Shown here one piece after another: positions 37,555 to 45,546 of a DNA stretch of 54,732 bases (positions are counted from its first letter, which is position 1; the number at the start of each line of letters is the position of its first letter). The DNA lies in contig JAFROD010000050.1 in assembly GCA_017429835.1 (NCBI GenBank), positions 1-54,732 on the forward strand, read 5' to 3'. This stretch comes from Oscillospiraceae bacterium. Lineage in GTDB: Bacteria; Bacillota; Clostridia; Oscillospirales; Oscillospiraceae. The translations under genes were made by a program, and so were the position numbers. Below the pieces are notes generated by a model. The model worked only from the letters and a program-made list of their open reading frames with translations. It searched no databases and was not told the DNA's origin.

Positions 37555-37592
37555 GCCGTGCTGCGGAGATTTCCGCAGCGCGGCGTTTTCTT
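37555..37592 (+). terminator. Terminator of spoIVA
   Basis: GCCGTGCTGCGGA (37555-37567) pairs with TCCGCAGCGCGGC (37572-37584) with a G-T pair, followed by GTTTTCTTT. Confidence 0.85.
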
Positions 37593-37647
37593 TATCCGGA
37601 AAGGGAAGGCGATCACGGTGTTTTTTGTCGAAACCGGATATTTTCCA

Positions 37648-37676
37648 TTGCAATGACAGAGAACATTCTATATAAT
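37648..37676 (+). promoter_or_regulatory. Promoter of the RNA methyltransferase gene
   Basis: TTGCAA (37648-37653), 17 bp, TATAAT (37671-37676), 28 bp before the start codon. Confidence 0.75.
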
Positions 37677-37703
37677 AGAAACAGAATGAGGAACGAGGTG
37701 CCT

Positions 37704-38816
37704 ATGGAACGATTGACGATGGCAGTGCCGTGCCTGTTCGGGCTGGAAGGTCTGGTGGGTGACGAACTGCGCCGTATGAATATGGAAAACGTCCGCGTGG
37801 AAGATCGCCGTGTCTTTTTCGAGGGCGATTTTGAGGCGATGGCGCGGGCAAACGTCCGCCTGCGCATGGGCGAGCGCGTGATGATCCTGCTTGCCCGCTT
37901 CACGGCAAAGAGCTTTGAGGAGCTCTATCAGGGCGTCAAGGCGATCGCGCTGGAGCGCTTTATCCCGAAGGACGGCGCGTTTCCCGTCAAGGGCTACAGC
38001 CTGGATTCCCAGCTCCACAGCGTACCGGACTGCCAATCCATCGTGAAGAAGGCGGCGGTCGACCGCCTTGGCGCGGTCTACGGCGTGACGTGGCTGCCCG
38101 AGACCGGCGCGACCTATCAGCTCCGCTTCTCCATTATGAAAGATCTCTGCGAGGTCTTCCTCGACACCTCCGGCGTCAGCCTGCACAAGCGCGGCTACCG
38201 CGCCGTCGGCAACGAAGCGCCCCTGCATGAGACGATGGCTGCGGCGCTGGTCAACCTCGCGCGCTACCGCGGCAGAGACTTCTTCTGGGATCCGTTCTGC
38301 GGCTCCGGCACGATCGTCATCGAAGCCGCGCTCGCCGCGCTCAACCGCGCGCCGGGCTTGCTGCGCACGTTCGGTGCGCAGAGCTGGACGTGCGTGCCGG
38401 AAGACGTCTGGGAGCGGGCGCGGACGGAAGCGAAGGACATGGAATACCGCGGCGAATACCGCATTCTCGGCACGGATATCGACCCCGCGACGCTGTCCAT
38501 CGCCATCGCCAACGCGAAAAAGGCAGGCGTGTCGAAATACATCGAATTCCGTGAGGCGGACGCGACGAAAGCGAGTCTGCCGTGCGACACCGGCGTGCTC
38601 GTCTGCAACCCGCCCTACGGCGAGCGCATGTTGGAGCAGCGTTCGGCGCAGCAGCTCATGCGCGCCTTCGGCAGACACCTGAAATACGCGGACGGCTGGA
38701 AGAAATACGTCATTTCCTCTGAGCCGGAGTTCGAGCACTTCTTCGGCAAACAGGCGACCAAAAAGCGCAAGCTCTACAACGGCAGGCTGCAGTGCAACGT
38801 CTATATGTATTACTGA
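37704..38816 (+). CDS. Class I SAM-dependent RNA methyltransferase with THUMP domain (RlmL/YpsC-like)
   Basis: 370 residues; start at ATG 37704 after GAGGTG (ATG 37686 is also open). The N-terminal 160 residues carry a ferredoxin-like plus THUMP RNA-binding part (CLFGLEGLVGDELRRM... VFLDTSGVSLHKRGYR). The UPF0020-type methyltransferase follows: DPFCGSGTIVIEAAL (SAM-binding motif I), GTDIDPATL and the target-base motif CNPPYGERM (NPPY, N2-guanine type). RlmL-type enzymes methylate guanine in 23S rRNA; the exact base is not determinable here. The dagK-like gene starts 17 bp downstream, so they may share a transcript. Confidence 0.92.
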   Translation: MERLTMAVPCLFGLEGLVGDELRRMNMENVRVEDRRVFFEGDFEAMARANVRLRMGERVMILLARFTAKSFEELYQGVKAIALERFIPKDGAFPVKGYSLDSQLHSVPDCQSIVKKAAVDRLGAVYGVTWLPETGATYQLRFSIMKDLCEVFLDTSGVSLHKRGYRAVGNEAPLHETMAAALVNLARYRGRDFFWDPFCGSGTIVIEAALAALNRAPGLLRTFGAQSWTCVPEDVWERARTEAKDMEYRGEYRILGTDIDPATLSIAIANAKKAGVSKYIEFREADATKASLPCDTGVLVCNPPYGERMLEQRSAQQLMRAFGRHLKYADGWKKYVISSEPEFEHFFGKQATKKRKLYNGRLQCNVYMYY

Positions 38817-38833
38817 AAAAGGGGAGACAGAAG

Positions 38834-39745
38834 ATGAAACACCTGTTTATCATCAACCCGGCGGCGGGCAAACACGACAAGACCGGCGAATTCACGCAGA
38901 TGATCCGCGAGGCGTGCGACAAGCACTGCCTTGCCTACGAGATCCTCGTCTCCCGCGCGCCCGGCGACTGCACCAGGATCGCGCAGGCGGCGGCGTCCAC
39001 GGGCGATCCCGTCCGTATCTACGCCTGCGGCGGCGACGGCACGCTCAACGAGGTCGTCAACGGCGTGGTCGGCTATCCGAACGCCGCGATCACGCATTTT
39101 CCCGGCGGCTCCGGCAACGATTTCATTAAGATCTTCTCCGATCCCGCCGCGTTCAAAAGCCTCAACCGCCTGCTCGACTGCGACGTCGCCACCTTCGACC
39201 TGATTCGCTGCCAGGAGGATTCCTATTCCCTCAACATCTGCTCGGTCGGTCTGGACGCGCGGATCGGCACCTCGGTCGGCAAGTACAAGCGGCTGCCGCT
39301 GGTCACCGGTTCCGGCGCGTACGCGCTCTCTGCCGGAATCAACGTCGTCAAGGGCATTTCGTGCCACTATAAGGTCGAGATCGACGGCGAGGTCTTCGAC
39401 GACAAGCAGACGATGATCTGCGTCTCCAACGGGCGCTGGTACGGCGGCGGCTTCCATCCGACGCCGAAGGCAGAGCCGGACGACGGCCTGCTCGATATCC
39501 TGCTGGTCAAGGGCGTTTCGCGCCTTGCCGTGGCAAAGATCATCGGCAAGTACAAGGCGGGAAGATACGAGGAGATGCCGGATATCATCCGCTTCTTCCG
39601 CGGCAAAAAGGTCGTCGTGCACTGCGATCAGGAGAGCGAGATCAACCTGGACGGCGAGCTGCTGATGGGCAAGGACATCACCTTTGAGATCGTGCCGCAG
39701 GCGGTGCGGTTCTTCTACCCGAAGGGTCTGACGTACCATGCATAG
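38834..39745 (+). CDS. Diacylglycerol kinase / YegS-type lipid kinase
   Basis: 303 residues from the ATG at 38834. It shows the lipid-kinase pattern: FIINPAAGKHDK near the start, the nucleotide-binding CGGDGTLNEVVNG at 65-77, and FPGGSGNDFIK at 89-99. SVGLDARIG and NGRWYGGGFHPTPKAEPDDGLLD are also family blocks. Such enzymes phosphorylate diacylglycerol or related lipids at the membrane face to recycle them into phospholipid synthesis. No membrane helix is seen. A strong terminator overlaps the stop codon region. Confidence 0.92.
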   Translation: MKHLFIINPAAGKHDKTGEFTQMIREACDKHCLAYEILVSRAPGDCTRIAQAAASTGDPVRIYACGGDGTLNEVVNGVVGYPNAAITHFPGGSGNDFIKIFSDPAAFKSLNRLLDCDVATFDLIRCQEDSYSLNICSVGLDARIGTSVGKYKRLPLVTGSGAYALSAGINVVKGISCHYKVEIDGEVFDDKQTMICVSNGRWYGGGFHPTPKAEPDDGLLDILLVKGVSRLAVAKIIGKYKAGRYEEMPDIIRFFRGKKVVVHCDQESEINLDGELLMGKDITFEIVPQAVRFFYPKGLTYHA

Positions 39746-39788
39746 AATCACAAAAGCGAGCGGCTGTTTGCCGCTCGCTTTATGATTC
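39745..39788 (+). terminator. Terminator behind the lipid kinase gene
   Basis: GAATCA...AAAGCGAGCGGC pairs with GCCGCTCGCTTT...TGATTC (18 bp with one opposed mismatch pair). Confidence 0.85.
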
Positions 39789-39818
39789 AGTGAATAGGGA
39801 AGAATTGGAAAACGAAAT

Positions 39819-39849
39819 AAAAGCGGGCGCCTGATGGGCGCCCGCTTTT
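39819..39849 (-). terminator. Terminator of the queT operon
   Basis: AAAAGCGGGCGCC pairs with GGCGCCCGCTTTT. On the minus strand it ends in a T-run 40 bp after the lipoprotein stop. Confidence 0.85.
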
Positions 39850-39889
39850 GCTGTACTGCAGCCAGATCGCGCGGGAAAGCGGATCTGCA

Positions 39890-40483
39890 TTATTCGCCCT
39901 CGGAAGCGTAGAAGTAGAAGACGAGCTGCACGGTCGTTTCGTTCAGTGCAGTCAGGGACGCAAAGTTGGCGTTGTGACCGTCGCCCCAGCGGTACGTGTC
40001 GTCGGAAGCGGTGGGCTCGCCGAACTGCGCGGTCATGGACTGCAGAATGCGGTCGATCGTGACGGACTGCTCCTCGTCGCCGCCGCAGGTGCAGGAAATG
40101 CGGTTGTAATCGTCGTTGAACGAGAACTGTACCTGCGTGAAGAGCAGGTCGCCCAACGTGACGTTGTTGTAGATATACAACGTGGTCGTTTCATCGACGT
40201 CGTAGGTCAGATCCGGCTGACGTCCCTCGAGCTCCACGACGTCGTCGAGCGTGAAGTCGCCGGTCTCCAGGCCTTTGTAATTGACGTGGACGTGCGCGTG
40301 CGACTCCGTGTCTTCGGTCACGAGCTCAGAAGCTTCGGAAACGGGCGTCGCTTCCGTCGCAATATCCGCAGGGGTGATCTCGGTGACGCCGTCCGAGGGG
40401 GCGGGGTCGGGATCGCCGCCGCAGGCGGCCAGCAGGCAGACGGTCAGCGCGCAGCAAAGCAGCAGAGACAATAGTTTTTTCAT
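39890..40483 (-). CDS. Lipoprotein of the preQ1-controlled operon, unknown function
   Basis: 197 residues from the ATG at 40483, after AGGAGG. The N-terminus KKLLSLLLCCALTVCLLAAC is a lipoprotein signal with lipobox L-A-A-C21, so the mature protein is anchored outside the membrane. A Pro/Glu/Thr-rich linker (22-70) precedes a mixed domain with HAHVHVNYKG, an intriguing three-histidine stretch, and ISCTCGGDEEQS with a C-x-C. I do not recognise the family. The start overlaps the preceding transporter gene (ATGA). Because the operon is headed by queT and a preQ1 riboswitch, it may help capture queuosine precursors or metals at the surface; that is inference. Confidence 0.8.
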   Translation of the reverse strand: MKKLLSLLLCCALTVCLLAACGGDPDPAPSDGVTEITPADIATEATPVSEASELVTEDTESHAHVHVNYKGLETGDFTLDDVVELEGRQPDLTYDVDETTTLYIYNNVTLGDLLFTQVQFSFNDDYNRISCTCGGDEEQSVTIDRILQSMTAQFGEPTASDDTYRWGDGHNANFASLTALNETTVQLVFYFYASEGE

Positions 40484-40986
40484 TGGAAAAACCTCCTGAG
40501 TTTTTGATATAGCAACTGTGCGCACAGACCGGTCAGCGCGCCGGTCAGAATGCCGCACAGAGTCAAAACGGGCAAATAGGCGAGCAGCGCGGTCGTATCC
40601 GTCACGGCGACGGCGACCGCCATCTGCCCGACGTTATGGGTGATGCCGCCGATCACGCCTGCGACCCAGAGCTGATTCTGCTTCAAGACCCGCAGGATCA
40701 GCGCCATGCAGACGAAGCTGAGCAGCCCGCCTGCGAGCGAATAAAACAGGGACATCATCTGTCCGGTGATGAGATTGCCGAGAAAGACCCGCACGAGCAG
40801 GATCGCAAGGGCTTCCTTCCAACCGAACGCCGCGAGGGCGAACAGCGTGACGATATTGGACAGTCCGAGCTTTAGGCCCGGCACGGGAACGGGCAGCGGA
40901 AACTGCGCTTCCACGACGAAGATCGTCAGCGCGATCGCCGTCAAGAGCGCGCACAGTGCAAGCCTGCGGACACGGTCAGCCTTCAT
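40480..40986 (-). CDS. Gx transporter / heptaprenyl diphosphate synthase component I-like membrane protein
   Basis: 168 residues with about five hydrophobic segments. RRLALCALLTAIALTIFVVEAQFPLPVPVPGLKLGLSNIVTLFALAAFGWKEAL is the typical opening of the family once annotated as heptaprenyl diphosphate synthase component I and now seen as a Gx/ECF S-component-like transporter (PGLKLGLSN is its signature). It sits in the cytoplasmic membrane. It overlaps queT upstream and the lipoprotein gene downstream by 4 bp each, so the three are made together under preQ1 control. Its substrate is not known. Confidence 0.88.
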   Translation of the reverse strand: MKADRVRRLALCALLTAIALTIFVVEAQFPLPVPVPGLKLGLSNIVTLFALAAFGWKEALAILLVRVFLGNLITGQMMSLFYSLAGGLLSFVCMALILRVLKQNQLWVAGVIGGITHNVGQMAVAVAVTDTTALLAYLPVLTLCGILTGALTGLCAQLLYQKLRRFFQ

Positions 40987-41492
40987 TTCGAGAAGATATG
41001 CGTTTTGTGACGCTGCAGAACGAAGTAGAGCGCAGTGCCGAGCACGAAGATCACGGCGGCCTCGCCGGCGGCGACGTAGAGCATGTTGATATGCAGCAGG
41101 TTGAAGCCGTAGTAAGTCAGCTCCCAGCCGACGATCACGGCGTTGAAGACGACGGGCATCAGCATGGAGAGCCACGGATAACCCCGGAGCTTCACGTTTC
41201 GCAGGAGATACATCAGCAGGGTGGAAAGCACGGTCGCGATCGTGCCGACGATGAAGTCCAGCGGCAGAGAGCCTGCCGTGGTCAGATTGAACAGCATACA
41301 GCCGATGCCGAGACCCGGGATCGCGGCGGTCGTGAACATGGCGAGAACGCACAGCGCCTCGGCGAACCGGAACTGGATCGCCATGGACGTGGTGCCGGGC
41401 AGAAGCGTGTTCTGCAGGAGATTGATCACGAAGTACATCGCCGCGATCAGAGCCGCCTGCGTGACGTACAGGGTCGTTTTTTTGACGTTCAT
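40983..41492 (-). CDS. queT: QueT-family queuosine precursor transporter (ECF S-component)
   Basis: 169 residues from the ATG at 41492, with AAGGAG inside the riboswitch tail. Membrane protein with about five to six segments; LYVTQAALIAAMYFVINLLQN, FRFAEALCVLAMFTTAAIPGLGIGC and FNLTTAGSLPLDFIVGTIAT fit QueT/DUF988, the S-component that binds queuine or preQ1-type compounds and works with the shared ECF energy module, which is not encoded here. A preQ1-I riboswitch directly upstream supports the substrate assignment strongly. Confidence 0.93.
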   Translation of the reverse strand: MNVKKTTLYVTQAALIAAMYFVINLLQNTLLPGTTSMAIQFRFAEALCVLAMFTTAAIPGLGIGCMLFNLTTAGSLPLDFIVGTIATVLSTLLMYLLRNVKLRGYPWLSMLMPVVFNAVIVGWELTYYGFNLLHINMLYVAAGEAAVIFVLGTALYFVLQRHKTHIFSK

Positions 41493-41502
41493 GGGGATAT
41501 GA

Positions 41503-41548
41503 CTCCTTAGTTTTGTTTTACGACAGGATGGTTGCGAACTGTCGTCGC
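41503..41548 (-). promoter_or_regulatory. preQ1-I riboswitch upstream of queT
   Basis: Read on the minus strand: stem ACGACAG/CTGTCGT with loop TTCGCAACCATC, then an A-rich tail AAAACAAAACTAAGGAG. Short stem, C-rich loop and a tail AACTAA directly in front of the Shine-Dalgarno are the preQ1-I hallmarks; ligand binding would pair the tail into the loop and hide AAGGAG, turning translation off. Confidence 0.88.
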
Positions 41549-41553
41549 GCTTT

Positions 41554-41582
41554 ATTCTACACGATGCGGCGGGTTTCGTCAA
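41554..41582 (-). promoter_or_regulatory. Promoter of the queT operon
   Basis: On the minus strand TTGACG (41582-41577), 17 bp, TAGAAT (41559-41554), just ahead of the riboswitch. Confidence 0.85.
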
Positions 41583-41583
41583 G

Positions 41584-42405
41584 TCACAGCAGCCGCTTCA
41601 GCGCGACCAGAAGCAGAATATGTACGGGATAGAACAGATAGAAGCCGAGCTGCACCGCCTTTGCGCCCGCTTTGGACTTGGGCGCCGCGCCCCGTTTCCC
41701 GTTGTAGAGGAAGATGAAGACGAGAGACAGAAGACTGAACAACTGGACAAGCTGCCATTCGGTCGGCGCGCTGATCGAAACGTCTCTTCCCTGGAAATAA
41801 TGCAGCAGGCAGAAGCCGAGATTGATGAAATACTGATAATAGATCGAAACGAGCATGCCGAGCGCCGTAAGAAGCTTCCTGCCGTCGAAAAGGTAGAAGG
41901 TCGCCGCGAGCAAAATGCCCTTCATTCCGTAGTCCGACCGAAGATAGCCGAAATAATAGAGAGAGAAAACGGCGAGGATCGGCAGGAAACAGAGGTATTT
42001 TGTGACGCGGTGTTTCCGCATGGCGTCCATCGCCCAGACGGTCAGCAGGGCAAGCAGGAGGGTGACGAACACGTTAAGCGTGCCGAGAACCTGCATGGGG
42101 TGGGTGAACAGGACGAGCGGCTTCGAGAGCACGTACCGGATCGTTTCGACCGTTTGCGTCGGACGCTCCATCAGGGCGAACGGGATCTGCGAGATCACGG
42201 CGAAGATCAAAAGACGGAGCGCGTAGCGCAGACGGTTGGAGGTGTGCCGGAAGCCGTTGACGATCAGAAACACGTAGAGCGGGAAGGCGATGCGTCCGAT
42301 CCAGCGAAGCGGTATGAGAAAGGGGTAGCGTCCCGCGAAGCAAAAGCCGATATGATCCAGCAGCATGCAGACGGCGGCGACGATACGCAGAGCGAGAGCA
42401 GACAT
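41584..42405 (-). CDS. TraX-family membrane protein
   Basis: 273 residues from the ATG at 42405, with AAGGAGG upstream. About eight hydrophobic segments. The opening LRIVAAVCMLLDHIGFCFAGRYPFLIPLRWIGRIAFPLYVFLIVNGFRHTSNRLRYALRLLIFA has the L-D-H-I and W-I-G-R-I-A-F-P-x-Y-x-F blocks of TraX, named for acetylation of F pilin but common in Firmicute chromosomes as a likely acyltransferase-like membrane protein. It stands alone, 91 bp before the queT operon on the same strand, and shows no link to the mobile elements. Confidence 0.88.
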   Translation of the reverse strand: MSALALRIVAAVCMLLDHIGFCFAGRYPFLIPLRWIGRIAFPLYVFLIVNGFRHTSNRLRYALRLLIFAVISQIPFALMERPTQTVETIRYVLSKPLVLFTHPMQVLGTLNVFVTLLLALLTVWAMDAMRKHRVTKYLCFLPILAVFSLYYFGYLRSDYGMKGILLAATFYLFDGRKLLTALGMLVSIYYQYFINLGFCLLHYFQGRDVSISAPTEWQLVQLFSLLSLVFIFLYNGKRGAAPKSKAGAKAVQLGFYLFYPVHILLLVALKRLL

Positions 42406-42496
42406 GGGCGCGACCTCCTTTTTTGAGTATTATAGCAGAATGCGGCGCAGAATTCAATCATATACTCTGACAGTATCTTATGGAGAGGTGGAGCAC

Positions 42497-42775
42497 ATGA
42501 ACAACCGATTTACAGGGCTGAAATGCAAGGAGGTCGTCAATATTTCCGACGGATGCCGCCTGGGATACGTCTGCGACGTGGAGGTGGACTGCAAATGCGG
42601 AAAGATCATCTCCATTATCGTCCCCGGGCCGGGCAGGTGCTTCGGGCTGCTCGGACGGCATGAGGAATACGTCATTCCGTGGTGCGATATCCGTCAAATC
42701 GGCGACGACATTATCCTGGTGGACGGCGATCTGGATCGCTGCCGGCTTCCGCGCGCAAAACGGGACGTATTTTAA
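42497..42775 (+). CDS. YlmC/YmxH-family sporulation protein (PRC-barrel)
   Basis: 92 residues from the ATG at 42497, with GGAGAGGTGG upstream. GLKCKEVVNISDGCRLGYVCDVEVDCKCGKIISIIVPG and YVIPWCDIRQIGDDIILVD match the YlmC/YmxH family, small PRC-barrel proteins found in spore formers. Four cysteines in the middle are a common variation. The exact function is unknown. It lies between the TraX gene and rpsB. Confidence 0.9.
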   Translation: MNNRFTGLKCKEVVNISDGCRLGYVCDVEVDCKCGKIISIIVPGPGRCFGLLGRHEEYVIPWCDIRQIGDDIILVDGDLDRCRLPRAKRDVF

Positions 42776-42807
42776 TGAAAAAACTTTGATTTTTTGTAAA
42801 ATAATGC

Positions 42808-42836
42808 TTGCAATGCGGCTGCCTGTTGGATATAAT
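42808..42836 (+). promoter_or_regulatory. Promoter of rpsB-tsf
   Basis: TTGCAA (42808-42813), 17 bp, TATAAT (42831-42836). The transcript would have a leader of about 118 nt. Confidence 0.8.
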
Positions 42837-42842
42837 AATACG

Positions 42843-42960
42843 GCACGCGAATCGCGTGACACAAGAAACCACACATTCCGGGATTCTCCGTCCCAGTGCC
42901 GCATTGCGGTGGACGGGGGAGATGAGCGGGATGGCGGTCAAACGAAAAGGAGAAAATCAA
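42843..42960 (+). promoter_or_regulatory. rpsB leader, possible S2 autoregulatory RNA
   Basis: The leader folds around ATTCTCCGTCC (about 42885) and GGACGGGGGAGAT (about 42912), with an inner GTGCCGCA/TGCGGTGG hairpin. rpsB leaders that bind S2 are known in several bacterial groups; the match here is by position and fold only. Confidence 0.45.
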
Positions 42961-43707
42961 ATGGCAGTCGTATCCATGAAAGCCCTGCTGGAAGCAGGCG
43001 TCCACTTCGGTCATCAGACCAGAAGATGGAACCCCAAAATGGCTCCGTACATCTACACGGAGCGCAACGGTATCTACATCATTGATCTGCAGAAGACCGT
43101 GAAGAAGATCGAGGAAGCTTACAGCTTCATCCGCGAGCTCGCCGCCAACGGCGAGAACGTCCTGTTCGTCGGCACCAAGAAGCAGGCGCAGGACGCCATC
43201 AAGGAAGAGGCGGAGCGCGTCGATCAGTTCTACGTCAATGCCCGCTGGCTCGGCGGCATGATGACCAACTTCAAGACCATGCGCACCCGTATCGACCGTC
43301 TGGCACAGCTTCGCAAGATGCAGGAGGACGGCACCTTCGCAATGCTTCCCAAAAAGGAAGTCATCAAGCTCGAAGGCGAGATCGAAAAGCTCGAGAAGTA
43401 TCTCGGCGGCGTGAAGTCCATGAGAAAGCTCCCCGGCGCTCTGTTCATCGTCGACCCGCGCAAGGAACGCAACGCGATCGCCGAAGCGCGCAAGCTGAAC
43501 ATCCCCATCGTTGCCATCGTTGACACCAACTGCGATCCGGACGAGATCGACTACGTCATTCCCGGCAACGACGACGCGATCCGCGCTATCCGCCTGATCG
43601 TCGCCACCATGGCGAACGCCGTGCAGGAAGGCCGTCAGGGCGAGTCCCTCTCGGACGCTCCCGTTGAGGTCGAAGAGGCCGCTGAGGAAGCTCCGGTCGA
43701 GGCGTAA
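42961..43707 (+). CDS. rpsB: 30S ribosomal protein S2
   Basis: 248 residues from the ATG at 42961, with AAAGGAG upstream. [27 protein letters not shown] is the universal S2 start. [28 protein letters not shown] and [25 protein letters not shown] are all present. S2 joins the small subunit late and helps S1 or mRNA docking. The acidic C-terminal tail ([14 protein letters not shown]) is normal. tsf follows, as in most bacteria. Confidence 0.99.
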   Translation: MAVVSMKALLEAGVHFGHQTRRWNPKMAPYIYTERNGIYIIDLQKTVKKIEEAYSFIRELAANGENVLFVGTKKQAQDAIKEEAERVDQFYVNARWLGGMMTNFKTMRTRIDRLAQLRKMQEDGTFAMLPKKEVIKLEGEIEKLEKYLGGVKSMRKLPGALFIVDPRKERNAIAEARKLNIPIVAIVDTNCDPDEIDYVIPGNDDAIRAIRLIVATMANAVQEGRQGESLSDAPVEVEEAAEEAPVEA

Positions 43708-43724
43708 TCCAAACACATACACAT

Positions 43725-43750
43725 AAATGCCCGCCGGAACGACGGGCATT
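43725..43750 (+). promoter_or_regulatory. Hairpin between rpsB and tsf
   Basis: AATGCCCG and CGGGCATT form an 8-bp stem followed by TTTCC; probably an attenuator setting the S2 to EF-Ts ratio. Confidence 0.6.
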
Positions 43751-43783
43751 TTCCAAAGATATTATTTTAGGAGGATAATTACT

Positions 43784-44704
43784 ATGGCATTTACTGCTGC
43801 TGATGTGAAGACCCTGCGTGAAATGACCAACGTCGGCATGATGGACTGCAAGAAGGCCCTCGCGGAAACCGACGGCGATATGGACAAGGCGGTCGAATGG
43901 CTCCGTGAGAAGGGTCTCGCCAAGGCTGCCAAGAAGGCCGGCCGCATTGCTGCCGAAGGCATGGCGTACGCCGCTGTCGTCGACGGGATCGGCGTGATGG
44001 TCGAAGTCAACTGCGAGACCGACTTCTGCGCGAAGAGCGCGCCGTTCGTCGCCCTCGTCAAGGACGTCGCTGAGATGGTCGCGAAGAACGACCCGAAGGA
44101 CGTTGACGCCCTGATGAACTGCAAGTACCCCGGCAGAGATCTGACCCTTGCCGAGATCATGCCCGAGAAGGTCATGGCGATCGGCGAGAACCTGCAGATC
44201 CGCCGCTTCGTCCGCTTCCCGGAGAACACCAGCGTCGCCTACGTGCACGGCGGCGGCGTGCGTTCCGTCCTGGTCAACCTGGTCGTCGAGGGCGGCATTG
44301 ACGCCACCCAGATCGGCAAGGACATCGCCATGCAGATCGCAGCCCTCTCTCCGCGCTTCTGGGACAAGAGCAACGTGACCGAGGACGTTCTCGAGGAAGA
44401 GAAGAAGATCCTCGTCGCCCAGATGGACAACGACCCCAAGATGGCGAACAAGCCCCTGCAGGTCAAGGAAAAGATCGCGGCCGGCAAGCTCAACAAGTTC
44501 TACGAGGAGAACTGCCTGCTCCAGCAGGCGTTCGTCAAGGACGGCTCCGTTTCTGTCGAGCAGTATATGAACGCTGCGGCAAAGGCGCTCGGCGGCTCGG
44601 TGAAGTTCGTCGATGCAGTCCGCTACGAGAAGGGCGAGGGCATCGAGAAGAAGCAGGAAGACTTCGCGGCGGAAGTTGCCAAGCAGATGAACATGGGCAA
44701 GTAA
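43784..44704 (+). CDS. tsf: Elongation factor Ts
   Basis: 306 residues from the ATG at 43784, with TAGGAGG upstream. FTAADVKTLREMTNVGMMDCKKALAETDGDMDKAVEWLREKG is the UBA-like N-terminal domain with the TDF-loop region EVNCETDFCAK following, the site that pries magnesium and GDP from EF-Tu. The length is somewhat above the E. coli protein but normal for Clostridia. It ends before a strong terminator. Confidence 0.98.
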   Translation: MAFTAADVKTLREMTNVGMMDCKKALAETDGDMDKAVEWLREKGLAKAAKKAGRIAAEGMAYAAVVDGIGVMVEVNCETDFCAKSAPFVALVKDVAEMVAKNDPKDVDALMNCKYPGRDLTLAEIMPEKVMAIGENLQIRRFVRFPENTSVAYVHGGGVRSVLVNLVVEGGIDATQIGKDIAMQIAALSPRFWDKSNVTEDVLEEEKKILVAQMDNDPKMANKPLQVKEKIAAGKLNKFYEENCLLQQAFVKDGSVSVEQYMNAAAKALGGSVKFVDAVRYEKGEGIEKKQEDFAAEVAKQMNMGK

Positions 44705-44713
44705 TTCTTGCAT

Positions 44714-44752
44714 AAAAAAGGCAAGTGAGCAACCGCTCACTTGCCTTTTTTT
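44714..44752 (+). terminator. Terminator of rpsB-tsf
   Basis: AAAAAAGGCAAGTGAGC pairs perfectly with GCTCACTTGCCTTTTTT (17 bp, 4-nt loop). Confidence 0.93.
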
Positions 44753-44845
44753 GCCGCCCTCTCCGAGGGAGGGCGACCGCGCAGCTATGGAAGGAGTTAC
44801 TCCCTCAGTCACGGCTTTGCCGTGCCAGCTCCCTCAAGAGGGAGC
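44753..44845. repeat. Dispersed repeat element of the Oscillospirales type
   Basis: CCCTCTCCGAGGGAGGGCGA at one end and CTCCCTCAAGAGGGAGCC at the other, with ACTCCCTCAGTCACGGCTTT between. Sequences of this pattern (CTCCCTCAGTCACGGC...GCCAGCTCCCT) recur between genes of gut Clostridia such as Faecalibacterium relatives. It lies in the convergent gap after tsf. Confidence 0.55.
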
Positions 44846-45184
44846 CTATTGCAGGATCAAAAAGATCGCCAGGGTCATGACGGTCGAGACGGCGTCCTCC
44901 GTGCCCTCCGAGAGCAGAAGCAGCATGATGAGCAGGAGCAGCAGGTCGCCGCTGTCCATGCCAGGAAAGAGCTTTTCCAAAAACGGAACGGGTAAGGGCG
45001 CGGTCGGCGGCGCGGACATCGGCGGCGGCGGGGGAATCGGTCTCGGCGGCGGCGCGGTCGGCGGCGGAGGAGGTGGAACTGGCGGCGCAGGCTTGGGCGG
45101 CGGCACAGGCGGCGCAGGTCTGCGCTCCGGAATATCCTGCCGTCGATACTGTCCGTTTCCCATCGGCATGTAGCGGTGATACAT
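44846..45184 (-). CDS. Proline-rich protein with hydrophobic C-terminus
   Basis: 112 residues: a basic/aromatic start (MYHRYMPMGNGQYRRQD), a stretch of about 45 residues almost entirely Pro/Ala/Val (PPVPPPKPAPPVPPPPPP...), then PFLEKLFPGMDSGDLLLLLIMLLLLSEGTEDAVSTVMTLAIFLIL. The LLLLLIMLLL and VMTLAIFLIL segments could insert in a membrane. Family not recognised. It overlaps nothing but begins directly at the end of the next upstream gene, so the three minus-strand genes form an operon. AGGCGG acts as ribosome binding site. Confidence 0.65.
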   Translation of the reverse strand: MYHRYMPMGNGQYRRQDIPERRPAPPVPPPKPAPPVPPPPPPTAPPPRPIPPPPPMSAPPTAPLPVPFLEKLFPGMDSGDLLLLLIMLLLLSEGTEDAVSTVMTLAIFLILQ

Positions 45185-45538
45185 TCAGCCGCCTCCTTTC
45201 TCCGGCAGCTTCCCGTAGTTGCGCAGGGCAAAGCCCGCCAAGTGCGAGATTTTGGCGATCTGCAGGGCGCGGTCGATGTTGTTTTGCCGCTCCGGACGAA
45301 GATAGGGCTTGAGCGCGTGAAGCAGGGCTTCCTGCTTTCCGTCGGACTGCTGCGCCTGCTGCATCATTCCGAAGATCGCCTTGACGAAACCGTCGTCCGG
45401 CGGCGCAGGCGGAGCGGAAGGCGCGGAGGACGCCGCTTCCGGCGGCTGCAGCCCAAAGGACTGCGCAAGAGACAGGATCTGCGCCATGCTGTCCGGATCG
45501 TTCATGATCTTTTGCAGTTGTTCCTCCAAACCTTCCAA
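45185..45538 (-). CDS. Unknown protein of the proline-rich gene cluster
   Basis: Up to 117 residues starting with TTG at 45538; the start is uncertain because no ATG lies near and the GGTGAGGG site is very close. The sequence has a helical N-terminus (MEGLEEQLQKIMNDPDSMAQILSLAQSFG), a Pro/Ala/Ser linker, and a helical C-terminal domain (VKAIFGMMQQAQQSDGKQEALLHALKPYLRPERQNNIDRALQIAKISHLAGFALR). The last part (LLHALKPYLRPERQ..ID.A..I..) is found in small conserved Clostridial proteins of unknown role. Likely cytoplasmic. Middle gene of a three-gene operon. Confidence 0.65.
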   Translation of the reverse strand: MEGLEEQLQKIMNDPDSMAQILSLAQSFGLQPPEAASSAPSAPPAPPDDGFVKAIFGMMQQAQQSDGKQEALLHALKPYLRPERQNNIDRALQIAKISHLAGFALRNYGKLPEKGGG

Positions 45539-45546
45539 TCCCTCAC

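Noticed and set aside
41584..42405. TraX protein as part of the conjugative machinery of the elements
   Set aside because: It lies 8 kb outside element B in core DNA, and TraX-like proteins are common in Firmicute chromosomes without transfer genes.
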